A DNA stretch of 64,000 nucleotides from Bacteroidota bacterium (GCA_013112545.1 JABFGJ010000004.1:186001-250000), one strand, 5' to 3'. Shown: positions 36,114 through 46,878, counted from the first letter of the stretch. The notes: generated by a model from the sequence alone, not told the origin. Numbers and translations: made by a program.

Positions 36114-38423
36114 CTAGAATGGATAGCCAATTCCAAAGTTTAAGTTGCTTTTTCTCCATTGAGCTCTTATCGATTCAGGATTAGATTCCGCAGGATCTTT
36201 AATCGGTGCAGCTATGTCAAACCTAAAGATAAAGAAGGTAAAATTTAATCTTAAACCAACACCTACGCCAATGGCAGTTCCTCGCCAAAGTTTATTGACT
36301 TCAAATTGTGTTTCCTTACGGCTATCTTTTTGGTTAAGGTTCCAAATGTTTCCAGCATCTACAAACATGGCTCCTTCAAAGATTTTAGTGATTCCAAAAC
36401 GAAATTCAACATTGGTTTCCAATTTCATATTACCAATTTGATCTACTGCTGCTGTAGATGAGTCAGGTAAATTTCCTGGGCCAAGTTGGCGAGCCTGCCA
36501 CGCTCTAATTCCGTTTGCACCACCAGCATAAAAACTTTTTTCAAAAGGCATGGCTAAGGAATTCCTATAGGGTATTCCAACTCCACCATATAAGCGATAA
36601 ACCAATTTATTGGTCTTAAAATTATCATAATACCTCAAATCAGCATCTAAACGAGCATATTGAGCATATTTAATTCCCAATAATTCTCTTCTTCCAACCT
36701 CGCTATTAGAAGCATCAAAGTTTTTATTTAAAAAGGCAGCAAAATTACCTGCTGACTCAGCATTCATCCTAAAGTATATGTGGTTTTTAAGTTTGTTTTC
36801 GTTTTGAGTGTTGACAATAAAACTATATTTAGACGCAAGAATTAAATTGTCGGTATAACTATTTTTTAAAAATGGATTTCGAATGTTTTCTAGCACATTT
36901 TTAAAAGCAATGCTGGGGTCTAGTTTGATTAAACTTAAATCTAAAGGTTGTATGATGTGTGTTTTTGTTGGCGTTTCATTCCAAGCATAAGAAATATATG
37001 TTTTCGAAACACTTCTGACATAATCAGGTCTATTTTGTAGATTATAAGAAGCATTAAAGGTAGTTCTAGGGCTTCCTTTCTGAGATATATTATTTGCTTT
37101 AAAAGGCAATAAAAAGCGTGGGATTTCTAAACTCACTTCTGGACCAAATTCAAAAGTATTGAAAGGCAATAAGCCATTAATAGCTTGCTCTTCATTTTCT
37201 TTAGTTAAAATTTGTTGTGCTTCAACTCCTGCACTTAGGCGCACATTTAAAATTTCGGCTCCCTTAAATGTATTGATGTTTTGAAACCCAATATTGCCAT
37301 TTACACCTAAATTACCTCCATTGTTTGTTCCTTCAGATTGAATAGTATATGACATCTGTTTTCTAGGATTCAAGTCTATATATGCAACCAATCCATTTCC
37401 ACTTGATTCAAAATCTTGATCATAAGTAATGCTTACAAATGAAAAATTTCGAAGTCCCGCTAAGTTTCTGTAGGTTAATTCTTGTTTTGATTGCTGAAAA
37501 ATATCTCCTGGTCTTATATTGATTAAACTAGTTAAAACCGACTTTCGAATTTGATCTTCATCGGTTTCTATAAATGATATAGAATCCAACATAATGGTAT
37601 CGGTTTTTAATTTTTCTATTCGCTGTTGGCTGTAATTAGAGCGAACATATACTTTATCTATTACATAAACTTTATGCTCTTTCGATTTAGTACTATCTTC
37701 GGAGTTTGGTCGATTTAAAATCACTGTTTTAACTGCTGCTTGGTTACTAAGCATAAAGGTGTCAACTTTAAATTGAATAAACTCTTTATTGAATTTATAA
37801 TAACCATTGTTCTTTAAATCTTTTTCAATGCGTTTACGTTCTTTTTCTAACAATTCTAAATCAAAAGGAGCTCCTTTTTTTAGTTCGCTTTTCGAAATTT
37901 TTGATTGATAAATGTTTTGAATATTTAAATCGGTGACCTCAGAAGCTAATGATTTAATCTTAAACTCTGGCCCAGCTTTTATATGATACTCTATTTTGGC
38001 CTTTTTGCGTTTTAGAAAACTGCTTGTTTCTACTTTGTTTTTGTAATATCCTCTATTGTTTAAATATTTATGCATTAAGTCTGCTGATAAAGGAACTAAG
38101 CTTGAGTCGTAAACAACAGGAGGTTCTCCAATATTATTTCTAATCTTACTTTCTTCTTTGTGATAATAGAGGTTGTAAATTCCAAGATAAAACCTAAACA
38201 AACCAAGTATTTTTCGATTGGGTTTTTGTTTAGAAATAGTATAAAGCTCTTCTTTTAAAACACTTGGGCCTTCATACTTTATTTTGACTTTTGTCAGCAG
38301 TTGTTCGTTTTCTTTTAGATGTCTTGTACTGCTACAAGCTTGCATTAAACAGCATAGGACAATCAAGAGCAAAAACTTACTTTTGACTTTAATCAACAAC
38401 AGGTATTTGTTTTTTGAAAACAT
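36114..38423 (-). CDS. tamL: TamL-type BamA-superfamily outer-membrane lipoprotein
   Basis: This 769-residue Omp85-family protein has a lipobox (LIVLCCLMQAC, Cys30), unlike BamA. POTRA-like repeats fill residues ~35-330 (KVKIKYEGPSVLKEEL, LKNNGYYKFNKEFI). The C-terminal 16-strand-type barrel ends in the aromatic signature FGIGYPF, and AGGANGIRAWQARQLGPG is the lid-loop region. Lipidated TamA-like proteins (TamL) of Bacteroidota work with TamB in outer-membrane biogenesis. A TATCTTCG box lies close to the ATG. A TrmH-type gene starts divergently 28 bases away. Confidence 0.85.
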   Translation of the reverse strand: MFSKNKYLLLIKVKSKFLLLIVLCCLMQACSSTRHLKENEQLLTKVKIKYEGPSVLKEELYTISKQKPNRKILGLFRFYLGIYNLYYHKEESKIRNNIGEPPVVYDSSLVPLSADLMHKYLNNRGYYKNKVETSSFLKRKKAKIEYHIKAGPEFKIKSLASEVTDLNIQNIYQSKISKSELKKGAPFDLELLEKERKRIEKDLKNNGYYKFNKEFIQFKVDTFMLSNQAAVKTVILNRPNSEDSTKSKEHKVYVIDKVYVRSNYSQQRIEKLKTDTIMLDSISFIETDEDQIRKSVLTSLINIRPGDIFQQSKQELTYRNLAGLRNFSFVSITYDQDFESSGNGLVAYIDLNPRKQMSYTIQSEGTNNGGNLGVNGNIGFQNINTFKGAEILNVRLSAGVEAQQILTKENEEQAINGLLPFNTFEFGPEVSLEIPRFLLPFKANNISQKGSPRTTFNASYNLQNRPDYVRSVSKTYISYAWNETPTKTHIIQPLDLSLIKLDPSIAFKNVLENIRNPFLKNSYTDNLILASKYSFIVNTQNENKLKNHIYFRMNAESAGNFAAFLNKNFDASNSEVGRRELLGIKYAQYARLDADLRYYDNFKTNKLVYRLYGGVGIPYRNSLAMPFEKSFYAGGANGIRAWQARQLGPGNLPDSSTAAVDQIGNMKLETNVEFRFGITKIFEGAMFVDAGNIWNLNQKDSRKETQFEVNKLWRGTAIGVGVGLRLNFTFFIFRFDIAAPIKDPAESNPESIRAQWRKSNLNFGIGYPF

Positions 38424-38451
38424 TTGGCTGCGAAGATACCTAATCTGAGAT

Positions 38452-39192
38452 ATGTTAAGTAAGAAGCAAGAAAAATTAGTTCGATTATTAAGGACAAAAA
38501 AGGGCAGGAATGCAGAAAAGCTTTTTGTAATAGAAGGAAGTAAATTAGTTGAAGAAGCAATGGCTGAGGAAATTACATTTCATACTTGCTTTGCCACTCA
38601 AACTTGGATAGAAAATAACACAGCTGATTTAGAATGTATAGTGATTGATGAACGTGAAATGCAACGAATTTCATCATTAAAAAACGCACCAGGTGTATTA
38701 GCAATCGTTGCTTTTATTCAGTTTAAAAAACAAACTAAGAGCTGTGATTTGAGTTTGCTGCTCGACGATATTAAAGATCCAGGGAATCTAGGAACCATAA
38801 TACGGACTGCTGAGACATTTGGTGTTTCACAAATAATTTGTTCTCCCGAAACCGTTGATGTTTACAACGAAAAAGTGGTTCAAGCTAGCATGGGTTCTAT
38901 CTTTAGACTGCCGCTTTTTGTTGAAGATTTAACACATTATATTCAGCAAATTCCGAAAGCAGAGACTTTGTATTTGAGTAGTTTAGAAGGGAAAAATATG
39001 TATGAATTAGAATTAAAAACTCCAGCTCACATTCTATTGGGAAGCGAATCACATGGAATTCAAGAATCTCTTTTAAAAATGGGCAAAATGCACCTTAAAG
39101 TTCCTCAAATGGGAAAAGTAGAATCGATGAATGTTTCCATTGCCGCTGCGGTTATTTTAGCAGAATTTAGAAGGCGAATAGGAAGTAAATAG
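38452..39192 (+). CDS. TrmH/SpoU family RNA 2'-O-methyltransferase
   Basis: The protein has 246 residues. It has an N-terminal substrate-binding domain (1-90, RNAEKLFVIEGSKLVEEAM) and a SPOUT knot domain with motif 1 LLDDIKDPGNLGTIIRTAETFG, motif 2 LLGSESHGI and motif 3 VPQMGKVESMNVSIAAAVILAE. It transfers a methyl group from SAM to a ribose 2'-OH of rRNA or tRNA; the exact site cannot be read from the sequence. It is divergent from tamL. Confidence 0.9.
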   Translation: MLSKKQEKLVRLLRTKKGRNAEKLFVIEGSKLVEEAMAEEITFHTCFATQTWIENNTADLECIVIDEREMQRISSLKNAPGVLAIVAFIQFKKQTKSCDLSLLLDDIKDPGNLGTIIRTAETFGVSQIICSPETVDVYNEKVVQASMGSIFRLPLFVEDLTHYIQQIPKAETLYLSSLEGKNMYELELKTPAHILLGSESHGIQESLLKMGKMHLKVPQMGKVESMNVSIAAAVILAEFRRRIGSK

Positions 39193-39240
39193 AGTTAAAT
39201 ATACTTGGATTTCAGAAATGCATAATGAGTTTGAATAAGT

Positions 39241-40809
39241 TTAATTTGCAAGCTTTTCCTTTATTGCATTTGCTACTTTCACCCCGTCTATGGCTGCTGA
39301 AACTATACCTCCTGCATAACCTGCTCCTTCACCACAAGGATAAAAATTACTTAGCTCGCTATGTTGAAGTGTTTCTCTATTTCTAGGAATAGAAACAGGG
39401 GAGGATGTTCTACTCTCAACACCTACTATTAAAGCATCGTTACTTAAATATCCAGGCATGGTTTTGCCAAATTGAACAAAGGCTTTTTGTAATCTTTTGG
39501 CTATAAATCCTGGAAGCAATTGATCTAATCTTGCTGGAATTACTCCCGGAAAATAAGAGCACTCTGGCAAATCAGTCGATTCTTTTCCATTTACAAAATC
39601 CAACAATCGTTGGGCGGGTGCATATTGAGATTCGTTTTGCCCTTTATTTACAGCTTGATATGCTTTTTGCTCTATATCTTGTTGAAACCGCAATGCAGCC
39701 AATGGGCCATACTTTTTAAAAGCTAGCCAATCATTTTCTTCTACTGGAACAACAATGCCTGAGTTGGCATAAGGGTTATTCCTTTTCGAAGGAGACCAGC
39801 CATTGGTAACAATTTCGCCTTTATCGGTGGCACATGGGGCAATAATTCCACCCGGACACATGCAAAAAGAGTAAACTCCTTTATCGTCAACTTGTTTTAC
39901 TAATTTATAAGAAGCCGGTGGCAACAATTCTCCACGGTCGGCACGATGATACTGTATTTTATCAATGAGGGTTTGAGGATGCTCTACACGCACTCCCAAA
40001 GCAAATGGTTTCGCTTGAATTTCTATTTTCCTTTTATAGAGCAATTCAAATACATCTCTAGCAGAGTGTCCTGTTGCTAAAATCAATTGTGAAACAGGTA
40101 TCGTTTGCTTGTCGTTAATGCAAATGGTTTCGATTTTCCCATCTTTATAAGTTAAATCGGTCAGTTTAGAATTGAAATGAACTTCTCCGCCTGAAGCAAT
40201 TATTGCTTCGCGAATGGCGATAATAATTTGTGGTAATTTATTGGTTCCTATATGCGGATGCGCTTCAATTCGAATAGCATCAACTGCTCCAAATTGCACC
40301 AAACCTTTTAAAATTCGGTCAACATCACCCCGTTTTTTTGAACGAGTATAAAGCTTTCCATCTGAATAGGTTCCGGCACCACCTTCGCCAAAGCAATAGT
40401 TGGACTCAGGATTTACGATGTGTTCTTTGTTGATTTTCGCCAAATCTCTTCGCCTAGCTTTAACATCTTTTCCACGCTCAAATAAAATGGGTTTCAATCC
40501 AAGTTGGATTAATTCTAAAGCGGCAAATAAACCCGCAGGACCACTGCCAATTAGATGAACTTCTGGTGATTTTGAAACATCTTGCAATTCGAAAGCAGGA
40601 CTTTCAATTTCTTCTTGCTCATCTATAAATACTTGAAACCTTAAATTGACTTTTATTTCCTTTTTTCTAGCGTCAATAGACCTTTTAACTAGTTTGCATG
40701 AATAAATACGCTCACTTTTTAAGTTTAATTCTGTTGCAGCAAGTTCAATTAGATTGCCTAATTCAGCTTCTTGTTCTATTGGAATTTGTATGTCAAATGT
40801 TTGTATCAT
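39241..40809 (-). CDS. FAD-dependent oxidoreductase, COG2509-like
   Basis: This 522-residue protein has an N-terminal small alpha/beta part (1-75), a dinucleotide-binding motif LIGSGPAGLFAALELI (~85-101) and the marked motif NYCFGEGGAGTYSDGKLYTR. Downstream are LILATGHSARDVFELL, CMCPGGIIAPCAT and the closing FAD contact YPCGEGAGYAGGIVSAAIDG. These place it in the uncharacterised FAD-dependent dehydrogenase group COG2509. The reaction and partner are unknown. It stands alone. Confidence 0.85.
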   Translation of the reverse strand: MIQTFDIQIPIEQEAELGNLIELAATELNLKSERIYSCKLVKRSIDARKKEIKVNLRFQVFIDEQEEIESPAFELQDVSKSPEVHLIGSGPAGLFAALELIQLGLKPILFERGKDVKARRRDLAKINKEHIVNPESNYCFGEGGAGTYSDGKLYTRSKKRGDVDRILKGLVQFGAVDAIRIEAHPHIGTNKLPQIIIAIREAIIASGGEVHFNSKLTDLTYKDGKIETICINDKQTIPVSQLILATGHSARDVFELLYKRKIEIQAKPFALGVRVEHPQTLIDKIQYHRADRGELLPPASYKLVKQVDDKGVYSFCMCPGGIIAPCATDKGEIVTNGWSPSKRNNPYANSGIVVPVEENDWLAFKKYGPLAALRFQQDIEQKAYQAVNKGQNESQYAPAQRLLDFVNGKESTDLPECSYFPGVIPARLDQLLPGFIAKRLQKAFVQFGKTMPGYLSNDALIVGVESRTSSPVSIPRNRETLQHSELSNFYPCGEGAGYAGGIVSAAIDGVKVANAIKEKLAN

Positions 40810-41035
40810 CGACGGCGAATTTAAACCTACCTAATCAATTTTCAATTGGGTTTTATAATAACTTATTGCTAAACACCTTTCTCCCGCAGATTTCGCAATT
40901 AAGTGCGGATATTTATTGGCATAAATAAAACTAAGTCCATAAATCTAGTAAATGTGATTCAAACCTTTTCAACAATAGTTAATAAATATCTAAGACAACA
41001 TTTTATTTTAACAATGTTTGATGTTCCTCTTTGGC

Positions 41036-41043
41036 TAGTTTTG
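41036..41043 (+). promoter_or_regulatory. -7 promoter box before the T9SS-exported EEP protein
   Basis: TAGTTTTG is a TAnnTTTG match 15 bases before the ATG. A TTTG (41017-41020) lies upstream at a spacing shorter than usual. Confidence 0.4.
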
Positions 41044-41058
41044 TAAGAAATAAAAGCA

Positions 41059-42372
41059 ATGCGCCTATCTTTTTCGATTTTCTTACTAACTCTTGTCTTT
41101 TTTACTTCTCATCCAGTACAAGCTCAATCGAAAGATACAGTTAAAATTATGTCTTATAATGTATTGAGTTATAGGAATTTTACTAGTTACTGTACTAGCT
41201 CTAATAATAGCACTTCAACCAAAGAGAATGCCTTAGAAATCATAATAGACCATACTTTACCTGACATTTTAGCGGTTTGTGAAATGGGAAGTTCTCCAAA
41301 CGGAATTAATGCTTTTCATTTAATGAATAATGCTTTAAATAAAAATGGAAGAAGCTATTTTCAAATGGCAAATTATACGGTTACTGGAAATTCTAGTTTA
41401 ACTAACATGCTGTATTTTAACAGCAACAAATTTGGGTTAATAGCGCAAAATCAAATTACACATTCTATAAACAATGTTCAATTGGTGCGATTAATCGACG
41501 AATACATACTATATTATAAAGATTCAAACTTAGCTCAACACCGAGACACCACTTATTTTCATTTTCTAGTTGCACACTTAAAAGCAGGTAACACCGGAGG
41601 TGATAGAACTGAAAGAGGATTGGCTACTGAGGCTGTCATGGCTTACTTAGATACCATTAATGCCACAGGAAATTATTTTATAATGGGAGATTTTAATTTG
41701 TACGCACCAAATGAACCAGCATTTTTAGATTTAATCGCTTACAATCCTGATCCTTCTTTAAATTTTCAAGACCCTGTAAATAGAATAGGGAATTGGAGTA
41801 ATAATTCAAGTTATGCCGATGTTCATACTCAATCTACTAGAACAAGTGGAGGCTGTGGATCTAGTGGAGGAATGGATGATCGTTTTGATTTTATTTTATG
41901 TTCTGATGAAGTCATCAACAATTCTGATAAAGTCAGATATATTCCAAATACATATTGGGCTTTAGGACAAGACGGAAATCGATTTAATGGGAATATAAAC
42001 TCACCAACAAATAATAGTGTGCCCAATTATGTTGCTAATGCTTTATACGACATGAGCGATCACTTGCCTGTTTTGATGGATTTAGAAGTAACACTTCCAA
42101 CTACCAATGGTATCGAAGTTATGAATAATAATATGGAAGTTTATTTTAATAATCCAATCCAGAATACTTTAGTGATAAATTTTAAATCATCATTAAATGC
42201 AATTAAAAGCATCGAGATACTTGATTTTTCAGGTAAAGTAGTGCATCGAGTTGAGCAAGATTTAAAACAGGGAATTTCCGTTGATTTTTCAGGTAAACAA
42301 AAAGGAGTTTACTTTTTAAAAATTAATAAACAAAACGGTTCAAAACATATTGATAAATTAATAAAGATTTAA
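41059..42372 (+). CDS. Secreted endonuclease/exonuclease/phosphatase-domain protein with T9SS tail
   Basis: The protein has 437 residues with a signal peptide ending HPVQAQ. The EEP fold shows MSYNVLSYRNF, a Glu in LAVCEMG, AHLKAG, MGDFNL, DDRFDFIL and the catalytic SDHLPVLMDLE (~335-345). EEP enzymes are metal-dependent phosphodiesterases acting on DNA, RNA or phospholipids. From ~360 a T9SS type A sorting domain follows (VYFNNPIQNTLVINF...GVYFLKINKQNGS...KLIKI), so it should be exported to the surface. Extracellular phosphate scavenging is a plausible role but only inferred. Confidence 0.85.
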   Translation: MRLSFSIFLLTLVFFTSHPVQAQSKDTVKIMSYNVLSYRNFTSYCTSSNNSTSTKENALEIIIDHTLPDILAVCEMGSSPNGINAFHLMNNALNKNGRSYFQMANYTVTGNSSLTNMLYFNSNKFGLIAQNQITHSINNVQLVRLIDEYILYYKDSNLAQHRDTTYFHFLVAHLKAGNTGGDRTERGLATEAVMAYLDTINATGNYFIMGDFNLYAPNEPAFLDLIAYNPDPSLNFQDPVNRIGNWSNNSSYADVHTQSTRTSGGCGSSGGMDDRFDFILCSDEVINNSDKVRYIPNTYWALGQDGNRFNGNINSPTNNSVPNYVANALYDMSDHLPVLMDLEVTLPTTNGIEVMNNNMEVYFNNPIQNTLVINFKSSLNAIKSIEILDFSGKVVHRVEQDLKQGISVDFSGKQKGVYFLKINKQNGSKHIDKLIKI

Positions 42373-42513
42373 TACTTAAAACCTTGGTGTAATAGAATGG
42401 ATTCTTCAATTTTGCACCAATAACAAAAATAAAAAAAAGTCAAGGCACCTATCCGCTTATTGTGGATTGATAACCGGCGGGCTTAGCAAAGATAAAAAGC
42501 TGAATAATCGCTG

Positions 42514-44643
42514 ATGAAGACTAGATTTTTAATATTATGTATAACTTTTTCCTTAGGGCTTTTAGCTCAAGATTCTTTTGATGAAAAAGTTACCTCTAGC
42601 TCTAATGTCAGATTAAATGTTACCAATGTAGGTACTTTTGGAAATGCCTTTAGAGGTTATCGAGATGGAACGTCAAATGAATCTTGTGAATATCCAGCTG
42701 GTTCAGGTACTGAACACTTATTTGAATCTGGAATATGGGTTGGTGGAGTTAGAAATGGAACATTCTTAGTTTCCACTTCGGCTCTTGATGCTTCTTCTGG
42801 TTATCGTACTGGCTCGGCTGGATTTGAATTTACTGCAGAACCTGGGGCAAAACTTGATGAACGTTCTACTTACAAGGATAGTCCTTTTTATACTCCTTTT
42901 GCTGTTTCGCATCAAGATTATGTAGCCACCTTTTCTGATAAGAATGTTCAAGTTCCTGGAACAACTACACCTATAGTCAACCATACTCAACCCTTGTTTT
43001 TACAAGTTAATTTAAAAACATACAATTTTAATTTCGCCTTTAGCGACTTCATTGTTTTTGTTGATATGGAAATTATAAACACAGGCAACCTTGGAGATAT
43101 CAATTTTTTAGATAGCTTGTATTTTGGATTGTGGGCTAATACAGTTGTGAGAAATATCAACATTACACCTCCAGGTACTGGTGGAGTAGCCTTTTATAAT
43201 AAAGGTGGAAATGGATATATTGATTCGCTTAACATGGCTTATTGTTATGACTACAATGGGGATGTAGGATTTACGAACAGTTATATTTCACAACGATTTC
43301 TAGGCGCAGAAGATAAATTTGGATTTCATCATCCTAAAGTGGACTCTACGTTTAAATCAAATTATAATGCTTGGGAGTTTAACGTGCCTGGAACTGGTAC
43401 ATTTCAAGCTCCTCAAAATGATAGAGAGCGGTATAAAAAACTAAGCAAGGGATTAGAAGACGATCCTTGTTGGACGGTTGATTTAAATTGCGGAGGTGGT
43501 ACTTTTCAGGAACAATTAAATTCTGATGGCAATCGCTCTGATTTAGTTTCAGTAGGTCCATTTCGAGACTTTAAAGCTGGTGATACCATTAAGATTTCGT
43601 ATGCATTTGTATTAGCTGAAAAGTTAGATGACGGAAATCCTAATACGAGTAATACACCAGCCCAAATGGCACAGTTGGTCGAAAATTCGAATAAAGCGCA
43701 AACAGCTTATATAGGAGAAGATGTAAATTTTAACGGTATATTAGATGCTGGAGAGGATAAAGATGGCAATGGAAAAATAACTCGATTTATATTACCTAGT
43801 CCTCCTGATATTCCTAAAACAAAAATTGTTTCGAAACCCAATAAAATTGAAATATATTGGGCAGCTAATGCAGAAGAGTCTATCGACCCAATTTCTCAAA
43901 CTAAAGATTTTGAAGGATATCGCATTTATTTGTCAAAACTAGGATTTGATGTTGTTGGTGTTTCTAACCTCTTAAAAGATTTAATCCCTTTAGCAGAGTT
44001 TGATATAAAGGATAATGGTTTTGCCAATGAAATAGGTTTGGAAAAAATAAAACTAGATAATCCAGTTTCTTTTGACGGAGATCCAACTTTATATTCCTAT
44101 AAATATGAAATTAATCAAGTACTAAATGGATGGCAATATGCCGTAGCTGTTTCTGCTTTCGATACTGGCAATGAAGAACAAAATTTGGAACCTTTAGAAT
44201 CTTCATTACTAGCAAATAACTTTAGAGTATTTCCGGGAAAAGAAGCGACTCCAGCTGAAAAAAATAAAGAAAATGCCCCCTTCGTTTATCCTAATCCTTA
44301 TTATTTTGGAGCATCTTGGGAAGGGAAAAGTAATTTTCAGGAACAAAGTAGAAAGTTGGTTTTTGCCAATCTACCAAAACGATGCATTATTCGTATTTTC
44401 ACTCCAGCTGGGGACTTAATTGATGAGATTCACCACGATGAGAATTATAAAGGAGAGGATATACGTTGGTATGAAACATTTGGTGCAGAAAATTCAGAAG
44501 AAAATATATTTTCAGGTGGCGAACATGCTTGGGACTTGCTTTCAAACTACACTCAGATAATCAGTAGAGGAATCTATGTGTTTGTCGTTGAAGATTTAAA
44601 CAATGGTATAACAAGAAAAGGAAAATTCACAATTATAAAATAA
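42514..44643 (+). CDS. Secreted modular protein with fibronectin-like and FlgD-like C-terminal domains
   Basis: The protein has 709 residues with a signal peptide ending SLGLLAQ. Residues ~25-400 are a beta-rich region of no known function (NVGTFGNAFRGYRDG, FESGIWVGGV). A calcium-binding EF-hand/dockerin-like loop lies near 405 (DVNFNGILDAGEDKDGNG). A fibronectin type III-like domain follows (~426-556, KIEIYWAANAEES...DFEGYRIYLSK). The C-terminus (~586-709, YPNPYYFGASWEG to RGIYVFVVED) resembles FlgD-Ig-like/T9SS-related sorting domains. It is the first gene of a six-gene cluster, 32 bases before the next. The upstream 141 bases contain an AAAAAAAAGTCAAGGC phrase that looks like part of a dispersed repeat. 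Confidence 0.72.
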   Translation: MKTRFLILCITFSLGLLAQDSFDEKVTSSSNVRLNVTNVGTFGNAFRGYRDGTSNESCEYPAGSGTEHLFESGIWVGGVRNGTFLVSTSALDASSGYRTGSAGFEFTAEPGAKLDERSTYKDSPFYTPFAVSHQDYVATFSDKNVQVPGTTTPIVNHTQPLFLQVNLKTYNFNFAFSDFIVFVDMEIINTGNLGDINFLDSLYFGLWANTVVRNINITPPGTGGVAFYNKGGNGYIDSLNMAYCYDYNGDVGFTNSYISQRFLGAEDKFGFHHPKVDSTFKSNYNAWEFNVPGTGTFQAPQNDRERYKKLSKGLEDDPCWTVDLNCGGGTFQEQLNSDGNRSDLVSVGPFRDFKAGDTIKISYAFVLAEKLDDGNPNTSNTPAQMAQLVENSNKAQTAYIGEDVNFNGILDAGEDKDGNGKITRFILPSPPDIPKTKIVSKPNKIEIYWAANAEESIDPISQTKDFEGYRIYLSKLGFDVVGVSNLLKDLIPLAEFDIKDNGFANEIGLEKIKLDNPVSFDGDPTLYSYKYEINQVLNGWQYAVAVSAFDTGNEEQNLEPLESSLLANNFRVFPGKEATPAEKNKENAPFVYPNPYYFGASWEGKSNFQEQSRKLVFANLPKRCIIRIFTPAGDLIDEIHHDENYKGEDIRWYETFGAENSEENIFSGGEHAWDLLSNYTQIISRGIYVFVVEDLNNGITRKGKFTIIK

Positions 44644-44675
44644 ACAAATTCTCTTAAACTCTAAAATTCAATATT

Positions 44676-46871
44676 ATGAAAAAAATTATACTCTCTATTT
44701 TTAGTCTGCTTACGGTGGGTTTCGCTTCGGCGCAAAGCTATCAATATGTTGACATAAATCAGATTAACTATTCCTCTCCCGCAGCTTTACAAAACTGTGT
44801 TGACACCAGTGTTTATATCGGTGATACCATCATAACAAGAGGATATGTTGTTGTTGATGGAAACTTAAGTGAAGTTGTTTCTTCTTCAGTAACTGGAAAC
44901 AGTCGTCCATTTATTACTCTTGTTGACACAGCGAATGGCGGTGCTCCTGGTCCTTTTAAAGGAATTGTTGTAATGGGTGTTAATGCTAGTGGAACTCCTA
45001 ATACTCCAAATGCCGATTTAGAAAACGCTTTGGCTGGAGATTTAGTTGAATTAACTTGTATTGTTGCTGATTATGCAGGATTGATACAATTACAACCACT
45101 TGACAATAATTCATTTAATGTGCTTTCATTTGCTAATGCTCCTACTTACCAAACTGTACCAGTTGGAGATTTGCAAAATGCAAACAGAGAGAACATATTG
45201 CCAACAGGTGAGCAATGGGATGGTTCTTATGTAGAAATTCAAAATGTGACCGTTACTTCTGTTTCTGTTTTTAGTGGTGGTAGTAGAACTGAATTCACTG
45301 TTGCTGATGCTAATGGAAATCAAATTTTGGTAGCCGACCGTTTTTTACCGATGAAAGTTAACGGTATTGCTACGGTTAATCCAAACTCTCCAAAAGCAAC
45401 TGGTACTTTTGTTGCTCCATCTGTAGGAACTGTTTACAATTACATTAGAGGGGTTATTTTTCAAGATCAAAATGGTTGTGCTGGTGGTGGCCAATTTAAT
45501 GGTGGATATGAAATCAATCCATTTGATTCTACTCATTTTGATAAAGCAGCTTCTCCTGCATCAATTTCTTTAGTTAACAGAATGCCTAAAGTTCCAAACG
45601 CAAGTCAAACAGTAACTATTTCTGCTGACATAGTTGATAATGATGGTGTTGTTACAGGCGCTAATTTATACTATTCTGCTGACCAAAATGCAGCGGCTAA
45701 TACCTTTAGTTCTGTTGCGATGACTTCTGTTGGTTCTGTTTATTCTGCGGTAATTCCTGCATTTCCAGTTGACTCTTTAGTTAGATATTACATAGAAGCA
45801 ACGGATGACAGTGCTAATGTTTCAATTTATCCAGGTGTGAATAACTTTGATTTTTATACTGTAAGAGCAAACGGAATGACCATTATGGACATTCAAAAAA
45901 CATTATCTGGTTCTAGTGCAGACTCTCCTTATGCAGGTGATACAGTTACGGTTACAGGTATAGTTACTTCATCTTACCAATCTGGAGATATGGGCTATTT
46001 ATACATGCAAGATGCTAATGGAACTGCTCATGCAGGTATATTAGTTGACGGTGGTGGAACAGCTGTTTTTAGTTTAATGAGAGGACAAGAAATTACAGTA
46101 ACAGGTATTGCTGCTGAGCAATATGGATTTACAAAAATTACTGCCTTAACTGTAACAGCTACTGGTAATACAGGAACTGTGAATCCAGTTGTTATAGACC
46201 CTTCAGATGTTAATTTATTTGGAACATCTAACAGTCCAAATCTTGAGAAGTACGAAAGCATGTTGTTAAGATATGAGAATCCAATGTCTGGAGGAAAGGT
46301 TTATATAAACAATCCTAACTTAAACTTTGGAGAATATTCTGTAGGTTCAGGTGTAGGAGCAACTGTTTCTGCAAGAGTTTTAGCCGGAAGACAAAGTGGA
46401 ACATCAGCACAATCTTCTTTAGATGTCTCAGTAGTTTCTGATTCTGCTTTTTATGCTGCAAACATGAATGTTCCTGCTATACAAGCAAAAATCACTCAAA
46501 ACATGGATGCTTTAGTTGGAATTTTATATTACTCGTTCAATAACTTTAAATTGACTCCAAGAAACAATGCAGACTTTGTTGGTTTTAGCGAGCCACTAGT
46601 AAGCATAGAGCCCCTTGTTAATTCAAAAGTTGAAACAAGTATTTTCCCAAATCCAGCTCAAGATAGAGTAAATGTTTCTATAGACAACAATTACAAATTC
46701 AACCAAATTTCTATTCAAGTGATAGATGTAACAGGTAGAGTTGTTGTTGATCAAAGAACCTCATTGCATTTAAGTTCTTTAAATCTTAGTGGATTAGAGA
46801 AAGGAATGTACTTAATCAGAGTTTCTGAAAACAATGAATTAATTCAAGTTTCTAAATTGATTTTGAAATAG
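44676..46871 (+). CDS. T9SS-exported modular protein with OB-fold-like domains
   Basis: The protein has 731 residues with a signal peptide ending GFASAQ. Two similar parts (~residues 30-200 and ~405-520) carry the pattern GDTxxTRGxV/GDTVTVTGIVTSS...FITLVDTANGG / YLYMQDANG, which looks like an OB-fold of the secreted nuclease-associated type. Between them is an Ig-like domain (~290-390, SLVRYYIEATDDSANVSIYP). A type A T9SS sorting domain forms the end (~655-731, SIFPNPAQDRVNVSI...GMYLIRVSENNEL). There is no catalytic motif, so it is more likely a binding or structural surface protein. A strong terminator follows 7 bases after the stop. Confidence 0.8.
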   Translation: MKKIILSIFSLLTVGFASAQSYQYVDINQINYSSPAALQNCVDTSVYIGDTIITRGYVVVDGNLSEVVSSSVTGNSRPFITLVDTANGGAPGPFKGIVVMGVNASGTPNTPNADLENALAGDLVELTCIVADYAGLIQLQPLDNNSFNVLSFANAPTYQTVPVGDLQNANRENILPTGEQWDGSYVEIQNVTVTSVSVFSGGSRTEFTVADANGNQILVADRFLPMKVNGIATVNPNSPKATGTFVAPSVGTVYNYIRGVIFQDQNGCAGGGQFNGGYEINPFDSTHFDKAASPASISLVNRMPKVPNASQTVTISADIVDNDGVVTGANLYYSADQNAAANTFSSVAMTSVGSVYSAVIPAFPVDSLVRYYIEATDDSANVSIYPGVNNFDFYTVRANGMTIMDIQKTLSGSSADSPYAGDTVTVTGIVTSSYQSGDMGYLYMQDANGTAHAGILVDGGGTAVFSLMRGQEITVTGIAAEQYGFTKITALTVTATGNTGTVNPVVIDPSDVNLFGTSNSPNLEKYESMLLRYENPMSGGKVYINNPNLNFGEYSVGSGVGATVSARVLAGRQSGTSAQSSLDVSVVSDSAFYAANMNVPAIQAKITQNMDALVGILYYSFNNFKLTPRNNADFVGFSEPLVSIEPLVNSKVETSIFPNPAQDRVNVSIDNNYKFNQISIQVIDVTGRVVVDQRTSLHLSSLNLSGLEKGMYLIRVSENNELIQVSKLILK

Positions 46872-46878
46872 TATTTTT